From Ornithinibacillus bavariensis (GTDB taxonomy: Bacteria; Bacillota; Bacilli; Bacillales; Amphibacillaceae), in contig NZ_JBNPWZ010000006.1 in the NCBI RefSeq assembly GCF_050433565.1, positions 62,001-126,000 on the forward strand: a stretch of 64,000 nt of DNA. Direction: 5' to 3'. The notes below the pieces were generated by a model. It did not search any database and was not told the DNA's origin. It saw only the letters and a list, made by a program, of their open reading frames with translations. The position numbers and the translations under genes were made by a program. This document shows, piece after piece, positions 61,828 through 64,000 of this stretch (the stretch's first letter is position 1; each line of letters starts with the position of its first letter).

Positions 61828-62541
61828 ATGGAATTAAGACCAGTAGATATTGCTCGTAAATTAGATGTAGGAACAAGCGCTTTAAGACATTATGAGGAAT
61901 GGGGGATTGTCCCGCCAGCTAAACGGAAGCCAAATGGATATCGTATTTATACAGAAGAACACGAGGCATATTTCTTATGTATCCGAGCAATGTATCCAGG
62001 GTTCGGGATGGCTGCTGTTCGAAAAATAATGCCGATGATCCAGCAAGGTCAATATACAGAGGCATTATGGGAAGTAAATAAGCTGCAGGCAGATTTATAT
62101 CAGAAGAAAATGCAAGCAACAAAAGCCTTAGAAATACTTAAACCTGCTAATATGAAAAGTTTCTTGGATAAAAGAAATAAAGATTGGTATACAATTGGTG
62201 AAGTAGAAAGAGAAATTGATGTACCCACTACAACGCTTAGGCATTGGGAGAAGGAGGGTCTCATTACTCCGTATAGGGACCCAGAAAGTGGATACAGGAA
62301 GTATAACCGAGAGGATATTCGTAGATTATTAATTATCCGAACTGTTCAATCATCGGTTTACCTACTCGATAAAGTTAGAGTAATAATGGACAAAATCAAT
62401 CATTTAAGTATTCATGAGGCTAGAAAAATCGTTATGGATTCATTAGCTCATATGGACTATCAAATTGAGCAACAGTTCCGTGGTGGGTATTATTTATACC
62501 AATTAATAGAATTACTTAAGAAAAACATAGAGGATTCCTAG
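61828..62541 (+). CDS. Double-HTH MerR-family regulator
   Basis: About 237 residues from ATG 61828 behind GGAGG. The chain contains two MerR-type helix-turn-helix domains: residues 3-70 (RPVDIARKLDVGTSALRHYEEWGIV, YRIYTEEHEAYF) and about 120-190 (YTIGEVEREIDVPTTTLRHWEKEGLI, YRKYNREDIRRL). A single protein could thus bind as a pseudo-dimer. It is divergent from the UvrA-like gene and shares its promoter region, so it probably controls that gene and itself. No metal-binding Cys are visible. Confidence 0.88.
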   Translation: MELRPVDIARKLDVGTSALRHYEEWGIVPPAKRKPNGYRIYTEEHEAYFLCIRAMYPGFGMAAVRKIMPMIQQGQYTEALWEVNKLQADLYQKKMQATKALEILKPANMKSFLDKRNKDWYTIGEVEREIDVPTTTLRHWEKEGLITPYRDPESGYRKYNREDIRRLLIIRTVQSSVYLLDKVRVIMDKINHLSIHEARKIVMDSLAHMDYQIEQQFRGGYYLYQLIELLKKNIEDS

Positions 62542-62545
62542 AGAG

Positions 62546-62598
62546 AAACCCAGATGGATCAGAATATACGGTTTAAACTTCTCTAGTATTTCTGGGTT
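62546..62598 (+). terminator. Likely terminator of the MerR gene
   Basis: AACCCAGA pairs with TCTGGGTT around a 36-base loop; a run of six T follows about 14 bases later. The long loop makes it a weak prediction. Confidence 0.5.
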
Positions 62599-62623
62599 GT
62601 ATTTGAGTTTTTTCTAATTGGAA

Positions 62624-62754
62624 ATTCCTTTAGTGCTGCTTCTACAATCCTTTTTTTGTTTATCCACATCGAGGTTATAAAATGATTGATTAATTTCCAA
62701 TCCCTTCCTTAGGATTAACATTTAACTATTTTAGACTACAATGTTCAATTGGCC
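62624..62754 (-). pseudogene. Decayed second copy of the tetR start region
   Basis: This stretch repeats the sequence around the tetR start (58690-58876), with the ribosome site, TTG (62700) and first codons LEINQSFYNLD readable, then a frameshift in a run of T after codon 15. Its upstream end keeps one operator-like site in decayed form (GACTACAATGTTC near 62733). Nothing downstream of about residue 25 remains. Confidence 0.75.
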
Positions 62755-62776
62755 ATTTCTAAGTTGAATGAAAAAA

Positions 62777-62801
62777 GGCTGAATCCATTCTGAATCCAGC
62801 C
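62777..62801 (-). terminator. Terminator of the flavin reductase gene
   Basis: GGCTG pairs with CAGCC, with GATTC/GAATC pairing inside; on the minus strand a run of six T follows. Confidence 0.75.
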
Positions 62802-62808
62802 CAATTTC

Positions 62809-63516
62809 TTAATAACCAAAAAAAGCACTCTTTTTGATATTCCGTTTTGAGATATTATTATCTTGTAAATAGCTATGCATAGAATCTACCATTGACTTTG
62901 GCCCCGAAATAAAGAATCTACCGTCGTTTGAATAGGAATTAGTAATCTCATCTATTTTCTGATACAATTCATCCCTTGAAGCAAGATATGTTACATTTAT
63001 TGACGTACTGCTAGCAATAGTATCAATCTCATCTTTAAATAAATAGGATTGTGAGCTATCTAAGTAAAGTAGATGAATTGATTGGTCAGCTGTATCTCCA
63101 TTTGCCTCAATCTGTTTTATAATCGATCGAAACGGTGTAATTCCTATTCCACCTGCAATTAAGAAGGTTGGACAGTTATCTCTTAAATAAAAAGACCCGA
63201 CAGGACCACTCATCCTAATTTTCATTCCCTCTTCCAGCTCTAGCATCGCCCTCTTAAAGTCACTTGGATTATCACTAATACTTGTTGTTATTTTAATAGT
63301 ATTCTCTGAGGGAGCAGATGCCACACTAAATGGTCGTATCGGATTCTTGATTTTCTTATGCGTAATACTGAATAACCCATGTTGCCCTGCTTGCCACGTT
63401 ACATCCTTCTCTTTTTCAAATAAAAAGGTATACACACCATCAGATTCTTTGTAGCTATCTAAGAGAACTAAATCTCTCTTTTTAAATACGGATAATGTAT
63501 CTTGCAAAAAACTCAT
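62809..63516 (-). CDS. FAD/NAD(P)-binding oxidoreductase (ferredoxin reductase fold)
   Basis: 235 residues behind GGAGG. A beta-barrel FAD domain ends with RPFSVASAPS (the RxYS FAD motif) and MKIRMSGPVGSF; the nucleotide domain opens with FLIAGGIGITPFRSIIK and the C-terminal part has FFISGPKSMVDSM. This is the ferredoxin-NADP reductase fold without a ferredoxin or haem domain. It may reduce flavin, an iron chelate or a partner protein. The neighbour fra (frataxin-like) is 40 bases upstream on the same strand, which would suit iron metabolism. Confidence 0.85.
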   Translation of the reverse strand: MSFLQDTLSVFKKRDLVLLDSYKESDGVYTFLFEKEKDVTWQAGQHGLFSITHKKIKNPIRPFSVASAPSENTIKITTSISDNPSDFKRAMLELEEGMKIRMSGPVGSFYLRDNCPTFLIAGGIGITPFRSIIKQIEANGDTADQSIHLLYLDSSQSYLFKDEIDTIASSTSINVTYLASRDELYQKIDEITNSYSNDGRFFISGPKSMVDSMHSYLQDNNISKRNIKKSAFFGY

Positions 63517-63556
63517 TTTTAATACCTCCTTTTTACCTAACTAACATTTATAAGGA

Positions 63557-63928
63557 CTATTTCCGCCAGAAAGTAGTACAGTTTGCCTTGTCCCAAATAT
63601 TAAACTCAATCATTTTCTCTAGTAATGAGTAATCAAACGGCTGATTCCAAGGGAAACGTATTAACTCCTTCGTGTATTCAAAACCCGCCTTCTTAATGTC
63701 ATCCTCTACATATGTAATAGTCACAGCTTCAGGGGCGACAGCTAGATGTTTTTTAGATGCGCTAAACCCAATAATAAATGTGCCATGATCTGTAAACATT
63801 GGCTGATTCCATTTAATTTCGGGCTCTAAATTTGGATAGTTATCTTTTATCCAAGTAAAAATTTCTTCTGTTCTTTCTCGATGGGAAGGATCATCAATCC
63901 CTGCTAGAAACTCAGCAAAATATTCCAT
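63557..63928 (-). CDS. fra: Frataxin-like iron chaperone Fra (YdhG family)
   Basis: 123 residues behind GGAGGG. The YdhG/DUF1801 pattern is complete: MEYFAEFLAGIDDPSHRERT, then PEIKWNQPMFTDHGTFIIGFSASKKHLAVAPEA and the ending FDYSLLEKMIEFNIWDKAN. B. subtilis Fra delivers iron for iron-sulphur cluster assembly and haem synthesis. It precedes the flavin reductase gene, so the two may be co-transcribed. Confidence 0.88.
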   Translation of the reverse strand: MEYFAEFLAGIDDPSHRERTEEIFTWIKDNYPNLEPEIKWNQPMFTDHGTFIIGFSASKKHLAVAPEAVTITYVEDDIKKAGFEYTKELIRFPWNQPFDYSLLEKMIEFNIWDKANCTTFWRK

Positions 63929-63945
63929 AAAACACCCTCCAAGGC

Positions 63946-64000
63946 TTAAGATATGTTACTTTCAAGAGATTCCTCTAAAACCTTCTTTAAGTCCTCCATT
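63946..64000 (-). CDS. C-terminal end of an unidentified protein, cut by the window edge
   Basis: The frame MEDLKKVLEESLESNIS with a TAA at 63946 enters from beyond the window; it reads as a short amphipathic C-terminus. Only 18 codons are visible and no family can be named. It is followed by the fra gene on the same strand after 17 bases, so it may belong to the same operon. Confidence 0.4.
   Translation of the reverse strand, partial: MEDLKKVLEESLESNIS

Noticed and set aside
1..64000. Insertion sequences, prophage genes, tRNA and rRNA genes
   Set aside because: No transposase, integrase, phage structural gene or RNA gene signature was recognised in any frame; a tRNAscan-SE and ISfinder search would settle this.

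Overview
The window looks like chromosomal DNA of a low-G+C Gram-positive bacterium of the family Bacillaceae. The DNA is AT-rich, most genes start behind strong GGAGG-type ribosome binding sites (several at TTG or GTG), and many products read as orthologues of Bacillus subtilis proteins (IolS, CatE, FetAB, MntABCD, BrnQ, RibA/RibD, CadC/CadA, YcnK, Fra). No rRNA, tRNA, phage or insertion-sequence gene was recognised. The mix of short transcription units, transporters, acetyltransferases and one-component regulators suggests an accessory-rich housekeeping region. The genus cannot be fixed from this reading.

Layout. 1-4.2 kb: end of an S41-type peptidase, a Vat-like acetyltransferase, a GNAT enzyme and small proteins. 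4.6-8.5 kb: an ABC-2 exporter operon with a lipoprotein. 8.7-11.2 kb: fetAB and an IolS-type aldo/keto reductase. 11.3-13.5 kb: a MarR regulator, catE behind a YodB-like operator, and queT behind a preQ1-type riboswitch. 13.5-18.1 kb: plsC, an MscS channel, an AAC(6')-like acetyltransferase, a catalase, a phased CGCTGATA repeat array and a HesB-like protein. 18.3-24.3 kb: a GntR regulator, brnQ and mntABCD with an MntR-like operator. 24.4-27.2 kb: two PadR operons (DUF1700/DUF4097 and DUF2812). 27.3-33 kb: ribA-ribD-HAD phosphatase, a second MarR gene and cadC-cadA. 33.3-35.1 kb: gene debris (an ECF sigma factor fragment and a VOC fragment), a micro-membrane protein and a GNAT gene. 35.2-43 kb: methyltransferases, two small-family proteins, a C45 acyltransferase and an ABC-2 exporter whose ATPase gene is broken. 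43-48.2 kb: two nucleoside hydrolases, a cupin, a YtkA-like lipoprotein and the copper regulator ycnK, then a methyltransferase gene preceded by a triplicated 80-bp leader. 48.6-50.4 kb: a NERD protein followed by a 16-copy, 51-bp tandem array. 50.4-64 kb: an MFS transporter, a CBO0543 pair, an M20 hydrolase, a sodium symporter, a TetR-controlled ABC exporter, a UvrA-like ATPase with a double-HTH MerR regulator, a decayed second tetR leader, a flavin reductase and the frataxin-like fra.

Metal and redox homeostasis is the strongest theme. The window carries manganese uptake with its operator, FetAB iron export, a CadC/CadA cation efflux pair with two operator palindromes, copper-linked YcnK beside a His-rich lipoprotein, the iron chaperone Fra, a catalase, and catE under a quinone-type operator. 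A second theme is drug and toxicant handling: Vat-like, AAC(6')-like, UvrA-like, three ABC-2 exporters and two MFS pumps.

The least explained material is repetitive DNA: the 51-bp array at 49.6-50.4 kb, the 20/21-bp array at 17.6 kb (both between convergent genes), and the 80-bp triplication that copies a promoter, ribosome binding site and start codon.
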